Below, piece by piece: positions 13,801 to 24,200 of a DNA stretch of 64,000 bases. The notes under the pieces are model-generated. The model saw nothing but the letters and a program-made list of their open reading frames with translations, was not told the origin of the DNA and ran no database searches. The first letter of the stretch is position 1. Each line of letters opens with the position of its first letter. This DNA is from Owenia fusiformis (Eukaryota; Annelida; Polychaeta; Sabellida; Oweniidae), in assembly GCA_903813345.2 (NCBI GenBank), contig CAIIXF020000010.1:36943425-37007424 (forward strand), read 5' to 3'. The position numbers and the translations under genes are program-made.

Positions 13801-16800
13801 TGGGCTATATTAAAGGGATGTTTCAGAGAAATTAGAAAAAAAATGTTCAGGGACCTTTGCCGTGCTACTCTTTTTGTCAATTTTTCTTTCACATTTTCAG
13901 AGGACTCAAATAGCCCATTCCAAAATGTTTACTGTTTCCATTTGCATTACCACAGTGAGCCTGGTTATATAAATGATAAGTGGGACTAAAAAATTGAGAG
14001 AAAATCCAACCAAAAGACAGTTAATTTTGATGGTCAGATTATACTCAAATGCCATGTGCTTCCTGGTTTCGGCCATCTTGGATGTTTTGATTAAGTTTTA
14101 AGTTACCTTAAGGTGCCATGGTACTTAACAGGAAGTAACAAAACAGGAAGTGACAAAACCATGCTGGATTTCAAACATTTATTGAACCAAGATAACCAAG
14201 TCTGTTTTGACCTACATGGTTTTGACCAGCATGGTTTTGTCACTTCCTGTTTTGTCATTTCCTGTTAAGTACCACGGCACCTTAAGGTATGTCAGTTTTG
14301 TCAATTAACTTGCCAATTTCTCCCTTACTGTTATCGTATCATATAGACAGCATATAGCACTAGAGGCAATCTACGCGAGCTTCCATTTTTTAGTTCGGTT
14401 TTAGCGCATTAAATTTGATTAATTGATCATAATGCATGCGTAATAAGAACATATAATTTAAGATAGATGTCACTTACGATCATTATTTCGCAGCATTTCT
14501 TACATAATGCACCTTAAATTTCTATTTAGATCTAGCATAAAAATATAAAATATACACCCAGCACAAGCGTAATGGCAGAATAAACCTGCGCCGAAATTTG
14601 TTGTACTAAAACTGAACCGATCACAGAAAAGCAATTTTAATCTATGAATGACCTTGCGCAGATTGCCCCGACTTGCATAAAGGGGACAGGGTTTACTCCC
14701 GTCGAGAGCTACTTAGATTTTGAAAGTATAGCTCTCTATCGCTAGAATCAACAGCTTAAGAATCCTGACTTCAAAGAAAATTTCAGGGAATTCAGCTGAC
14801 TCATGTTGCACATAATATACCTGAAAATGTATCCTACATCGCCATCTTTCATTCAGCTCAACTATAGAACGTCTCACTGCCCTATGTATCGATCAGGACT
14901 TCATTTTATTGGTCGTGTCAAAAGTTTTGGCCAGGTATATTCAATATGGCGGCTTGACGTTTCCCAAGTTGCGCATGCGTCGATAGTATTTCCGTTTAAC
15001 CGCCATATTGGATATGGGTATCGAACAAAAAACGATTAGAACTCCTGATCGCCATAGAAGCACATCCGCGATCCTACATGCATGGGGAAAGTAGACACAT
15101 ATGAGCCCATATGTAGGCTACAGTTTGAGACAAACAGCAAGCTGCTGACTGGCGCTGATCAAATTTAGATGTCACAATTCTTCAGCTGGGAGATCCTCAC
15201 GATGGAGAGCTATACTTTCAAAATCTAACATGGTAGCTCTCGACGTGAGTAAGACAGGGTGCTTGTATGGCATTATCCCATTCCCGGACTATGGTCCTGT
15301 GAACATCTCAATCTTTTGCCTGTGCGATTACAACATGGGAGAATTTTTTACTCATCTTACACTTCAGATACCTACTTCAATAGATTCCTTGGTAATTTAG
15401 CATTCTTTTCGTGTAGTTGAATCCACAATTGTCTGGGTTTATCGGCAGAACGAAGACATTTTCGTTTTTGATCGCAATATTTGCGTGTAACATTTAACTT
15501 ATTTCAACCGTCAAATTCCTCCATATTGGTACTTCCGGGCTACATCCGGGACAGCCAAACGGGGGATTCCCCTTTTAAATCCAACCGCCATTTTGAAAAG
15601 TGATGGAATCTCTCTCGATGAAAAAGAGAAAATGTTCCCGTTCTGCCGATATACCCAGACAATCGGCGGTTCCAATATATTAGAAGTTACATCTTCAGTT
15701 CTATAATGCATTGAGGTAGGTATCTTAAGTGTAAGGGGCGTAGATAATTCTCCCAAGTTGTAATCGTACAGGCAAATGAATGCGCTCAGTGCAGGACTAC
15801 AGTCAAATTTTTTATTCTGTCAATCAGTTCATATGGTTAGAATAAGGAAAGAATGTGATGTAACCACGTGTCTACTTACTAGCTTGTTCTATGTCATCCA
15901 TCGGACTAGGTTACATCATGGAACGCAGCCAAACACGACAATGAAGCCAGTATTCTGAGGTTATAAAATCTAAATCTAAATAATTTCCCATTTGCAGCCC
16001 CTTGGAGATTTCCGGAATTGAACAAAGTAGCGAACGTTGCGATCTTTCAACTTTAGTTCGTTGTTTTTTCACCACCTTATGTGTACTGTTTTCATTTAGG
16101 AGGCGGTCTTATTTGAATGCATCATTACAGGTCTTTATGAATCAATAGATCAATAAACAGCTCTAAAAATACAATTTAGCAGTTTCTTTCATTGCGTACT
16201 GCGCATGTTAGGCACGAAAACAATTTAGCAGTTTCGTTCGTTGCGTGATTGGGCCTTCTATAATCAGTAGCAAATGCTCGGAAAACATTTTCCAAATATT
16301 TACTTCCGATTTCCTTGAAGACATGATTGGGTGACACGTCATTGACACGTGATTAAGTCACATGATCGATACAGTAACTAGTCACGTGATCAGACATGTA
16401 TCACGTGTCAGTCACGTGAGCTTGCAAAATGGACGATCTAAATTTCCAAAAATTCGGCTAAGATCAAGATAGATATGCTGTTGCCTTCAGCGTCCTGTTC
16501 GGCTGCGTTCCATGATGTAACCTAGTCCGATGGATGACATAGAACAAGCCGGTAAGTAGACCAGTCTGGCAAATAAGGATTTTTTCACTATAGCCAAATT
16601 TGTCCAGAGACATTTGAAACACTCTCGCCAAAATATTTTTCGTCTGGCCATAATTTTGTCTAGTCAGCATAAATTTTGCCCTCATCTTAAACTGTGCATG
16701 AATTGCGAATGGTAAATTAAACTGCTTAAAATAAGTGGAAAGGCCACACATGTCTGTTTCCTGATCAATGAAATTTCAGATTTGGGGTAGGCACTAGGCA

Positions 16801-18015
16801 GGTAGGTTCGTTGGAAAAATCTTACTCAAATTTTTTGAGGGTAAATTAGACAGAGCATGCTGATCAAATGTCTATACTAGAGTTGTATGTACTAACAATA
16901 TAGATAAAGAAAATTGTGTTATTAGGCTATACTGCTAGAGTATGTATCATCAAAGAAGCTTTTATTTCAGAGTTTGGAGAGATCAATATTTTGAAAATGC
17001 AGCATTTTTTGAATTGAACCTCTTTAAAATGAACATCATGAACTTTTTTTAGTCTAATGAGGATAAACAAATAAAGGAATCAAATGTGCAAGGAGTTCTA
17101 GACAGGTATCTGGTTGTATAAATGAATCTTGACTTCAACAGTTTTTCATAAGTTATAAAGATGGCAGTGCGATCAATACAGATACAATACCAAAATTGTT
17201 ACCTCTGAGTAGGCTAACTTCCTGCCTGCTCACGGCAAAATTTAGATGATTTTCAGTGTTTTTTTTCTAAATACTGATGATTATCTGGCTATTTTACTTC
17301 AAATTGTTCTTCTCTAAGGTAGGTGGCTTTATGTTCTTCTATTCTGATCATGTTTTAGGTAGAATAAAAAGCTTTGTGAATGGGAATAGGATCAACTATG
17401 AAACTTCATTTTTCAAGAATGTCGGGGATAAAAACTGTGAAGTTCTAACATCCATCGCCGAAATTGTCGAGATAGATCGCAGCTTCTATCGCCAAATTTT
17501 TTTCACTCCCTGTTTTTGGCGTTTGGCGACCTCTTATTTGCCACACTGTAGACACGTGGTTACATCACATTCTTTCCTTATTCTAACCATATGAACTGAT
17601 TGACAGAATAAAAAATTTGATTGTATAGTCCGGGAACGGGATAAGTATGGCAGAACCAGTTATGGTACAGGATTTTCCTTGGCTAGAGACTCAAGTAAGT
17701 CTAACTCATCAGAGCCATGGTAACCGCAAGGAGTGCACTTGACTAAATATAAAAGTTGTCAAGGAATTTCATAACAGCTTTCTGTTCCCCTAAAATCAAA
17801 TCAAACTTGTGAAAATAAAAAAAGCATGATTTTTTATTTGATTTTTTATGAAAAGTCAAAGACGATGCTCTTCACTGATTCTTACCGACTTCCTGCGAGG
17901 ATCGTATTTCTATCCATTTCCTCAACTTCTTGACGGCTCTGTCTCTGTACTTCTTTTCGTTTGAAGCGAGTTTTTGGGCAAACTGCACCTCAATTTCCGA
18001 AGGAAGGTTGGCCAT
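1856..18015 (-). CDS. RRP1: RRP1/RRP1B ribosomal RNA processing protein 1 (Nop52 family), 11 exons, 754 aa
   Basis: Nucleolar factor for large-subunit pre-rRNA processing. Coding exons in transcript order: 17886-18015, 10999-11081, 8936-9079, 7442-7636, 6965-7159, 6499-6599, 5747-5943, 4460-5268, 3815-3958, 2427-2502, 1856-2046. All junctions are GT/AG and the phases give exactly 2265 nt including TAA. Residues 1-283 form the Nop52 domain: RDRAVKKLRKWIE, GGFTEEQLVKIWKGL, CMWMADKPLIQ, REWFGIDRLRLDKF, FHFADMYLDELTTAGAEE and YNYTAIATSLFELA all match the family pattern. An acidic stretch follows at about 226-247, then a long Lys/Ser-rich low-complexity region (349-618). Residues 682-685 read RISF, an RVxF-type PP1-docking motif placed as KVTF is in vertebrate RRP1B. 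The tail AFDPDAKPENGILKTP and final ADFF also match RRP1B, and the length is close to human RRP1B. UTRs were not defined. Oddities: tandem duplications cross the edges of exons 2, 3 and 6. Confidence 0.93.
2585..3364 (-). repeat. Dispersed repeat copy with (CGTC)n tract, inverted relative to the 32-kb copy
   Basis: In RRP1 intron 9. One end (cgatgggataa with an acggacgg microsatellite, 3290-3364) and the other (ccaaagcgtagcaattccca, 2611-2630) are the reverse complements of the ends of the repeat at 32254-33760. The interior has the same 'ggctgccattt' and 'catgcttatagtattcacat' blocks. This copy holds about one internal unit; the other holds seven or more. Class unknown; no terminal inverted repeat or coding capacity was seen. 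Confidence 0.75.
3430..3759. mobile_element. Short inverted-terminus element (pogo-like MITE?) with internal 20-bp minisatellite
   Basis: Left end cagtagaacctgttcaagtg and right end (reverse complement tagttaaacttgtaaggtgg) form an imperfect terminal inverted repeat. Just inside the left end the unit aatacctttggtgcaagtgg repeats about nine times (3449-3625), with some 19-bp units missing one g. The right half holds diverged ttccacttat-type units. The unit looks copied from the terminus. Short ORFs here on both strands are repeat artefacts. Assignment to the Tc1/mariner-pogo group is inferred from the CAGTA-RAACCTGT style of terminus. Confidence 0.55.
6591..6720 (-). repeat. Three tandem 47-bp copies of the 3' splice site and start of RRP1 exon 6
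   Basis: The segment gtagttatactgaaacaca occurs at 6591, 6638 and 6685. On the minus strand each copy is gtgtttcag followed by TATAACTACAYCGCCAT, the true acceptor plus the first ~25 nt of exon 6. Only the copy nearest the exon body continues into the full coding exon. Using either upstream acceptor would add 47 or 94 nt and shift the frame. Confidence 0.85.
8990..9370 (-). repeat. Three tandem copies (~137 bp) of the 5' part of RRP1 exon 3 with its acceptor
   Basis: The block aagagagtctgccaagt followed by the acceptor complement recurs at about 9060, 9190 and 9320, each preceded by the catgcatcaaactggc and atgtgttttgaa segments. The lowest-coordinate copy is the functional exon 3 (8936-9079). 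The two upstream copies retain an AG acceptor and about 85 nt of exon but read TAG where the exon has CAG (ATA TAG for ATA CAG), so inclusion would terminate translation. Confidence 0.85.
9795..11052 (-). repeat. 13-copy, 99-bp tandem array made of the 3' end of RRP1 exon 2, its donor and ~50 bp of intron
   Basis: On the minus strand each unit reads TGGAAAGGTCTTCATTATTG through CTCATACAG, then the donor GTAGGTCGT and an AT-rich tail. Eleven units are 99 bp; two (near 10810-10960) lack six bases (93 bp). All lengths are multiples of three and no unit contains a stop, so a 448-codon frame runs through the array in the RRP1 frame. The uppermost copy is fused to the complete exon 2 (10999-11081); the lowest is diverged. 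At least two units have the weaker donor GTTGGT. No good internal acceptor was seen, so the duplicates supply alternative 5' splice sites rather than whole cassette exons. Confidence 0.93.
11438..11848. other. Possible AT-rich MITE-like insertion in RRP1 intron 1
   Basis: The segment begins with gctagttttctgtatg and ends with ggaattacggaacactag. It is full of 'aaattctgca' and 'aattccg' motifs unlike its flanks. Weak CTAG-type inverted ends are visible but no clear target-site duplication. It could be a degraded transposon; nothing coding was seen. Confidence 0.3.
11970..12500. repeat. Diverged ~50-bp tandem repeat, interrupted at ~12181-12363
   Basis: Units of the form tgatgtcactattggccatg + ttagtcttatctattata recur about seven times. 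The middle 180 bp (cagtgtatgccctaagg to ctggtcagtattatctag) has different composition, contains 'ctggtcagta' and its complement, and has repeat units on both sides, so it looks inserted into the array. Confidence 0.65.
12521..13155 (-). CDS. SGNH/GDSL-hydrolase-like domain, single exon within RRP1 intron 1
   Basis: Open frame of 210 residues from a well-formed 3' splice site (ttttcac tttcag at 13163-13156) to TGA at 12521. There is no ATG at the domain start, so this is an internal or terminal exon, or a retro-derived fragment. Numbering from the first full codon (13153): block I VLVIGHSF with Ser17, a glycine-rich block near 47, block III CGGNEV with Asn75, and block V DGTHFNKKG with Asp177 and His180. 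The serine/aspartate/histidine set is therefore intact. SGNH hydrolases are esterases or acyl-hydrolases; this type also occurs in some retrotransposons (Ngaro/DIRS, some LINEs). The incoming phase (1) matches the donor phase of RRP1 exon 1, so an alternative RRP1 transcript ending here is possible. Substrate unknown. Confidence 0.65.
13160..14100. other. RRP1 intron 1, no gene recognised
   Basis: AT-rich sequence with a short dispersed fragment at about 13285-13380 (gggatcccccttcgaaaacc) that resembles part of the segment at 15540-15680. No coding, RNA or clear inverted-repeat signal was seen in the remainder. Confidence 0.5.
14105..14288. repeat. Perfect-length hairpin element, 63-bp inverted arms
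   Basis: Arms 14105-14167 and 14226-14288 begin accttaaggtgccatggtac and end at ccatgctgg. They differ at about three positions and are separated by 58 bp. Each arm contains the internal direct repeat acaggaagtgacaaaac / acaggaagtaacaaaac. Very small foldback transposon or MITE. Confidence 0.85.
14685..15258. repeat. Inverted-repeat element, ~52-bp arms
   Basis: Left arm 14685-14736 (gacagggtttactcccgtcg then agagctac...gattttgaaagtatagctctc) pairs with right arm 15205-15258 (gagagctatactttcaaaatc then acatggtagctctcgacg...gacagg) with a few mismatches. The interior has no ORF of note. It abuts the next foldback element. Confidence 0.7.
15292..15793. mobile_element. 502-bp inverted-repeat element inserted in the foldback left arm, 6-bp TSD ggacta
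   Basis: Ggacta precedes (15286-15291) and follows (15794-15799) the element and is present once in the intact opposite arm. Its own ends are inverted: ttttgcctgtgcgattacaa near the left pairs with the complement of ttgtaatcgtacaggcaaat near the right, as do the 'gatacctacytcaat' blocks. The 81-codon minus ORF inside is not recognisable and probably has no meaning. Confidence 0.7.
16346..16418. promoter_or_regulatory. Cluster of four CACGTG E-boxes
   Basis: Perfect CACGTG palindromes at 16346-16351, 16383-16388, 16402-16407 and 16413-16418, with further near-matches (cacatg, gacacgtc) between them. Two sit in tcacgtga-like contexts typical of bHLH-ZIP sites (MYC/MAX, USF, MITF/TFEB families). 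The cluster is in the loop of a foldback element in RRP1 intron 1. Regulatory function is a guess; the density is directly visible. Confidence 0.35.
16562..17548. mobile_element. 987-bp TIR element inserted in the foldback right arm, 5-bp TSD tagac
   Basis: Left terminus cagtctggcaaataagg and right terminus (reverse complement cagtgtggcaaataagagg) form the TIR. Tagac lies on both sides (16557-16561 and 17549-17553) and once in the intact left arm of the host element, so the insertion event can be reconstructed. No transposase recognised; non-autonomous. The TSD length suits few known superfamilies, so it was left unclassified. Confidence 0.75.
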
Positions 18016-18215
18016 CTTCAAAACATGTGGTGAGTAGTCTCAACTCCAAATCAATAATAAATCAATTAACTATGTATAGTTAATTTATATTGGTAACTAG
18101 GATTTTGTAAATTAATGTACTCGATATATACTAGTATTGGTTTTGGCTTATATTTGATATTGTCATTTTTATATTTAATGATACAACAAATGGGTTTGAG
18201 ACTAACAATTTCAAG
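18016..18215. promoter_or_regulatory. Probable bidirectional promoter between RRP1 and CENATAC
   Basis: Only 200 bp separate the two divergent start codons, so both 5' UTRs and core promoters must lie here or overlap exon 1 sequence. The stretch is AT-rich. It has two inverted CCAAT boxes (attgg at 18089-18093 and 18136-18140), common in short bidirectional housekeeping promoters. No TATA box is convincing in so AT-rich a background. Function is inferred from the spacing. Confidence 0.6.
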
Positions 18216-21200
18216 ATGGCAGCCCCCGTGAAGCAGTTTTCATTTTGTGAAATTTGTCGGCTAAATCACACAAAAGGACGCAAGCACTTATACTCAAACC
18301 ATCATAAAATGATTGTTACCAATATACTGATTAAATTTAAGAAAAAGGTACAGTTTAAATATTGCTTAATTAATGAGACATGTATCAAAATCAACAAACC
18401 GGAAGTCTATTTAAAAATAAATTGGGTGATAATAGATATATTATTTTTTCTTTTATTGACAAAAGTGTCGAGCATGACACATTAGACTATGTACAAACTA
18501 AGAAACTAATCTAACTAAAAACTAACTATAAACTATGAGAATAAAATATAAGAATAAGATATATGACACAATAAAAGCTTAGGAAGGTCCATATTAGTTA
18601 CTCAAGTCTCTAGCCAGTTTCTTGGCTAGAGGTAATTTCATCTGGAATACTGTGAACTAAATTTATTGAATATTCTAAAAAAAGCCAGATGAAATAAATC
18701 ATTAATTAAAATGGGACTGGTTCAGCTCCTTGATGAGATATTGCAGGATTTCGTCAGGATTTCATCTAAAATTAAAACAAAATAGCTTCAAGAACAATGG
18801 CGATATTCGAAAACTGGACGATATGTCATTAATGTTTGACATTAGTAACATAGTAACTGGCTGTAAATTCTAAGTTACAACATGACCCGTTATACATGCA
18901 GGAATTTATCTTTGGACGAAGGTAACATATTAGTTACCCGACTTTTTGTGATTTTGAGTCACTGAAGGCATTCTGAAGTTTCAAATTGGTGTTCATGAGC
19001 AACCCATTTGGCTTATGTAATGATTATGTAATTTGTTTTTATGTGTATGTTCCTTATGAATGGTTTATTGGATGATTGTTAAATGTTAATAAGGTACTTT
19101 AAAAAATATACTAAACAATACAATTAGACAAACAGAATATCTTATGCATTTCTAAGTGTTAGGTATAGTAGAGTGCTAATGTGAACAGTGTTTAAGTCCC
19201 AATTTTGTCTTCCATAGACACGCATGTTAAACAAGAAAATCAAGTGAAAATGACACTAGAAAAATAAGAAGGCCATAAGGCTATTTTGACAAAACTGATC
19301 CACTTTTTATGAAAATACCACAGAGAAAGACAATGAACAAACTACATGTAACTGCTTGTTTTCTGTTGGTTAGGTAACATATTAATGACATCACAAATTA
19401 AAATATAATTAACACTGTGATGTGTGCCGTTTAGCTTTCTTGTCTGTTTAGTTGATAGGGCAATAAGTAACTGACGTCATAGTTTATGTTATATTACATC
19501 ATATCTTCATCACAAACACAACATATGACGTCGTGATCGTTGCTTTGATGATTTGCGATATAAGGTAATAATGGCAGACTTTTGGTCACGTGAATGGTCG
19601 ACAGTCGGTCCATAGAACGAATGGCTCCGCCCACTTCGTGGGGGGCCTTCATAAAAACCTCGAAATGTGAACACCTAATGAACACCTTTGGCTGGTTCCA
19701 GAAGTGTTCTGATACGACAGGTTTTACTATAATTGTTCAATTCTGTATTTTCAGATCAAAGCAGCCATGGCAGATATAAACTCCCCTGCTGTTCACGATT
19801 ACGCATGGGAAAGTGGCGCTAAATTCTGGTGTTATTTTTGTGCAAAAGAAATTGAGAAACATCAGAGACAAGATGAAGTAGCGATAAAGAATGCTGGACT
19901 ATTAGAGCATTTAACAAGGTAAAGAGTAATGAAATATGTGCATTAACACTTCAAACTTACATGGTTTGAATCCTCATCAATTGTTAATCACATCAATAGG
20001 GAGTTTAAGCTTGCATATAAAATCGAAACACTAACCCATACCGATCGCCCATACAAATGCATTACTTAAATATTTTCCATTCAGGTTTAGGTTGTGAAAA
20101 ACTTTGCAAGCTTAAAATCCCTATTTTTTGTTCCCAAACCTCGATTACCTTCAATTGTTTAAATGGAACACAAACTCTTTGTTTGAACGTGGCACAAAAT
20201 GAACAAATTTTTAATTTTGTCATTTTTTGTAAATTGGTGAAATTGTAAAATCATGAGATAAAATTCACCACAATAAGCCAATGTACAATAAAAATTAATT
20301 GGTAAAGTCCATTATTGTACATGTGACATGTAGGAGTGATATGGCATGAACACTTAACTAACTCATAAAATTCTACATTCCAGCACTGACCATGATACAT
20401 TTACAAATGATTTCTGGCGAAAACATAAAATTGAAGGAACCAACAAAAATATCTACATACTTCCAAAGGATAAACTAAAGAGGTAATTGGTTTTTAAAGA
20501 GGTTAAACAGGTTGATTCAGGATTACGAATAGATATCTCTGAAGAATGCTGAATCTAATTTTATAATGAGGTTAAGTGAGGCATAGTGCAGGGCAGGAGA
20601 GAAATATATAGTGTAGGGCATTAGGGTGAAGCTTTGAACAGGGCAGGAATTTGAGACAAAGTGCAGGGCACTTCATTTGTAAACAAGTTCTAGATTTTTG
20701 ATGTATCCTATTTAGTGCATGTAAAAATGAAATCTTTATATCCACCATATTTTCAGATTCTTGGAGAATACAGAGGGTAAGAAAAGAGAGTATACTAAAA
20801 AGAAAGAAGATGCTATTAATAAGGTACGCTTTTAGTAAGAAATATAAAAATCATCCACATACTGTATAGGATAGACAGTTCACAGTTTTGATTCTGATAA
20901 TGTCTGAATGACTAAAAGTAACTGACATGGCCTTGCATGTGAGTTTAAATATGAAGCAATTGCTACTTACAAAAGCTACTTATAAAAGATTACAATTCCG
21001 TGAGTGCAATTCTGATTGGGTAGTTGAATGTGATTAACCTACTCTCATTGGTTAAGGCTAGGTCTCAAACGATTATCATATTAAATAGCGTAAGAGAAGA
21101 TAAATCTAACACATACAAGTGTAAAAAATAAAATTAAGGGTAATTTAAATTAAATTAAATTACTAAATTAAATTATTATTATTAAGTTTTAATTAAAGGT

Positions 21201-24200
21201 TAATTTTTGTTATGCTTTCAGGAAGTAAAAAGAATCCAGCAAATGGAAGCGAGACGTCAGTTTTACAAACGTGAGGTGTGTAAACCAGAGTTGTAATGCG
21301 TATCCATCAATGGTAGCCATTTTGGTAAAACATGGCTCATTAAAGTAGTATAGACAAATATTGAATAAACATATTTTATTTGTTTGAATATAATAATAAA
21401 TTTACATGCTTTTGAGATACTAACATTTTTGGCATATCATACTCAGGATTGTTAATTCTGTACAGAAAATATTGAAACATGTTGCTAAAATGATCTTAAA
21501 TAAGTTTCAAAACCATCCGCACCTAAAAGGCACGTAGACATTCACATTTTAATACAAGTAATAACACAATCATTTTGTTTTGAGAGTTTATCATTTTAAA
21601 TGAATTCAAATTATTTTATTTTGATTAATAACTAATGATTTGAATACACAGATTGACACAAAAAACGCCACCCACTTATTTTGGAATAAAATTCTCAATA
21701 ATGATGGAATCGTTATGATTTTTTATGTATAAATAGAGCATTCAATATAAGAAAGATTGATATGCTTGCATAGCATCAACAACTTGGAAATTAAGAGATA
21801 TTTCAAATGGGCAGGTATGACATATTTATGATAATATATGTGTAAGCAATCCAGAAATGACTCAAATAATGGCTAAGACAGAAATCCAAATTTCAGAAAA
21901 TTGTATTTTTAAACATTTTTGACGATTTCATCGAGAGCATACCTGAATGAAAAACGTGATATCTTTAAATCCCAAAGTTGTTGATGTTACATAACTTAAA
22001 CAGTCTTTCTTCCATTGAACACTCTATTATTATACACAAAAATCATAAAGACTCCTTCATTATTGAGAAAGATTAGTGGGTGCCATTCTTTCTGTCACCC
22101 TGTATCTGCAATTATGATTGGTGTACCAATCAGGTTACATATACAGAAATTATAAGTTACCATGACTTTTAGTGAAATTCTCTTTATTGAAACTGTTTAA
22201 ACTTATATTCTGAATAAAGATATACATAACACTAAGACTGATTATTTCACATTTAAATCAACTGTATGCTGTATATAATTCCTGAATATTACCAGTCAAA
22301 ACAAGCGACTATAGTTGACAGCACTAATCAAGGCGAGACAAAGGCGGATAACCAGAGATCACATGGGATGGCAGATCAGGCTACAGAGAAATTGGGTGGA
22401 GTTAGAACAGCCTCCGTGCACGCTGAAGGTTTAACTAACATAGGACCACAGGTATGTAAATTATAGAAGGTTTAACTAACATAAGACTACATGAATATGT
22501 TAGAAAACCCTCGTGTACCGAAGATTCGGTCCATGTTATACTATTTCTCCTGTATATGACCCTAAAACTTCCCAAATGCATGATAAATATGATCTAAACT
22601 AGAATTTTCTTTCATTTCAACTTATCTGCCGAATTACATTCATGCATAAATGCCATCTAGTGGACATTACTTTAAGTGATTGTCATAAACAAAAATTCAG
22701 GATAGAACATGCAGTTTAATCGCTAACAGTCTTTCTCTTTGAAATTGCTTTAATTAAAACAATAACAAAGAACTTCAGTGGCGAGAAATGTAGAAATTTA
22801 AAATTAATCTCAGATTACAAGTTTTTGCTCAACATGCACTGCCCTCTTATGACGTTCAAAAGATCTGCGCTACATAAGCATAACCGGAAGTAGATGGAAA
22901 ATTAAAGTTGTTGAACTGTTTTAAACTTATTAACTATTTTATTGGTTATGTCCCATCCCAACCCGTCCCGAATGTCCCATCCCGAATGGATAATTCCCAT
23001 CCCGTCCTGAAATATATTTGTCCGCTGACATTATTTCAAACTTTGCCATTGATTCTATTTCAAATGCTTCTAAATGATCTTCAACTTTTTATTATGATTT
23101 CTATTTGTAATCTTTTGACTTCCCTGATTCATAACAAGATAATCCAGTGAAAACGACACTAGAAAAATAGGAAGGCCATAATCACTGGGGGGTATCGTGA
23201 TGCAACAACACCGTGTTGTTGCATCAAGATGGCCAGACTTCCGGTGATAGATTTTCGTACGATGTTTTGTTTTCCCAATTTACACCCATTTCTAGGACGA
23301 GTTGCTCAATAATCATACACATGCAGTTAGCCCATGATCTATATTTTAAAAAACTGTCATTGGTATACATGTAGCATCATCAAGAAGCGATAAATTCGTG
23401 GTTTTAATTCCTCACTATTGATGCAACAACACCACTCTGTTTCTTATCGATGATGCAACAACACCAATGTGCTGATGCAAAAACGCCAATATAATGTATC
23501 ATTGAACAACAAGAGAAACTGTTTTATGTTCTGTTTACAGGTGTAGGTAGGGACATGAATAAAACGCGTGAGTCGGTGGTCCATGAACGAAACGTATTTT
23601 GTTTGGTTTCTTTGTCTATATCAAAGTTAAAAGGATATACAAGGCAAACTAAATAAAGTACAGAATCCCCGGGAGACAATCTCTTTGATATTGTATCTGA
23701 AAAATAAAGATTATACATTTTCTAAATTAAATGCCCTTGATTTACCGTATGGAAATTGCTTACAAATAACTAATATAATTTTGGAAAGACAACAGATATC
23801 AGTCATTTTGTGTTGTTGAAATACTCAATTCTGATTGGTTGATGAGCGGGCAACAAAATGTATTGTTAGTACCTCGACTGAAATACTCGATTCTGATTGG
23901 GTGATTAGCGGTCAAAATTATGTACTGTTGACCGCTACTAGGTACTGTTGACCGCTACTTCTGAAAAAAAGTTTCATGACGTCACAAAAAACATGGAAGA
24001 CGGACATTTTGTAAACGTTGATGAAAATGACTTTACTAGGCGACAAGTATAGCAAAAATACAAATAGAAACTTTAAATTAACATTAATTCACTAACGAGT
24101 ACGCCGTGATGTGCCAAATACAGAGTTAAGCTACTTGCACTGTCTCCATATTTTCTAAAAAAATATTGCTAACGTGGTTCGGAGAAAAGGTTGTGAAATG

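Larger units (their letters stand above)
15262..17660. mobile_element. Foldback element whose two arms are each split by a later insertion
   Basis: With the two inserted elements removed, the left arm (15262-15291 + 15794-15940) is the inverted repeat of the right arm (16490-16561 + 17549-17660). Shared blocks include ttatcccrttcccggacta, caaattttttattctgtcaa, agaataaggaaagaatgtga and atgtcatccatcggactagg. The loop (about 15941-16489) contains a CACGTG cluster. No transposase frame was seen, so it is non-autonomous. Superfamily unknown. Confidence 0.75.

Noticed and set aside
16464-16751. 95-codon minus ORF
   Set aside because: It spans the boundary between the foldback arm and the inserted 987-bp element, so it cannot be an ancestral gene.
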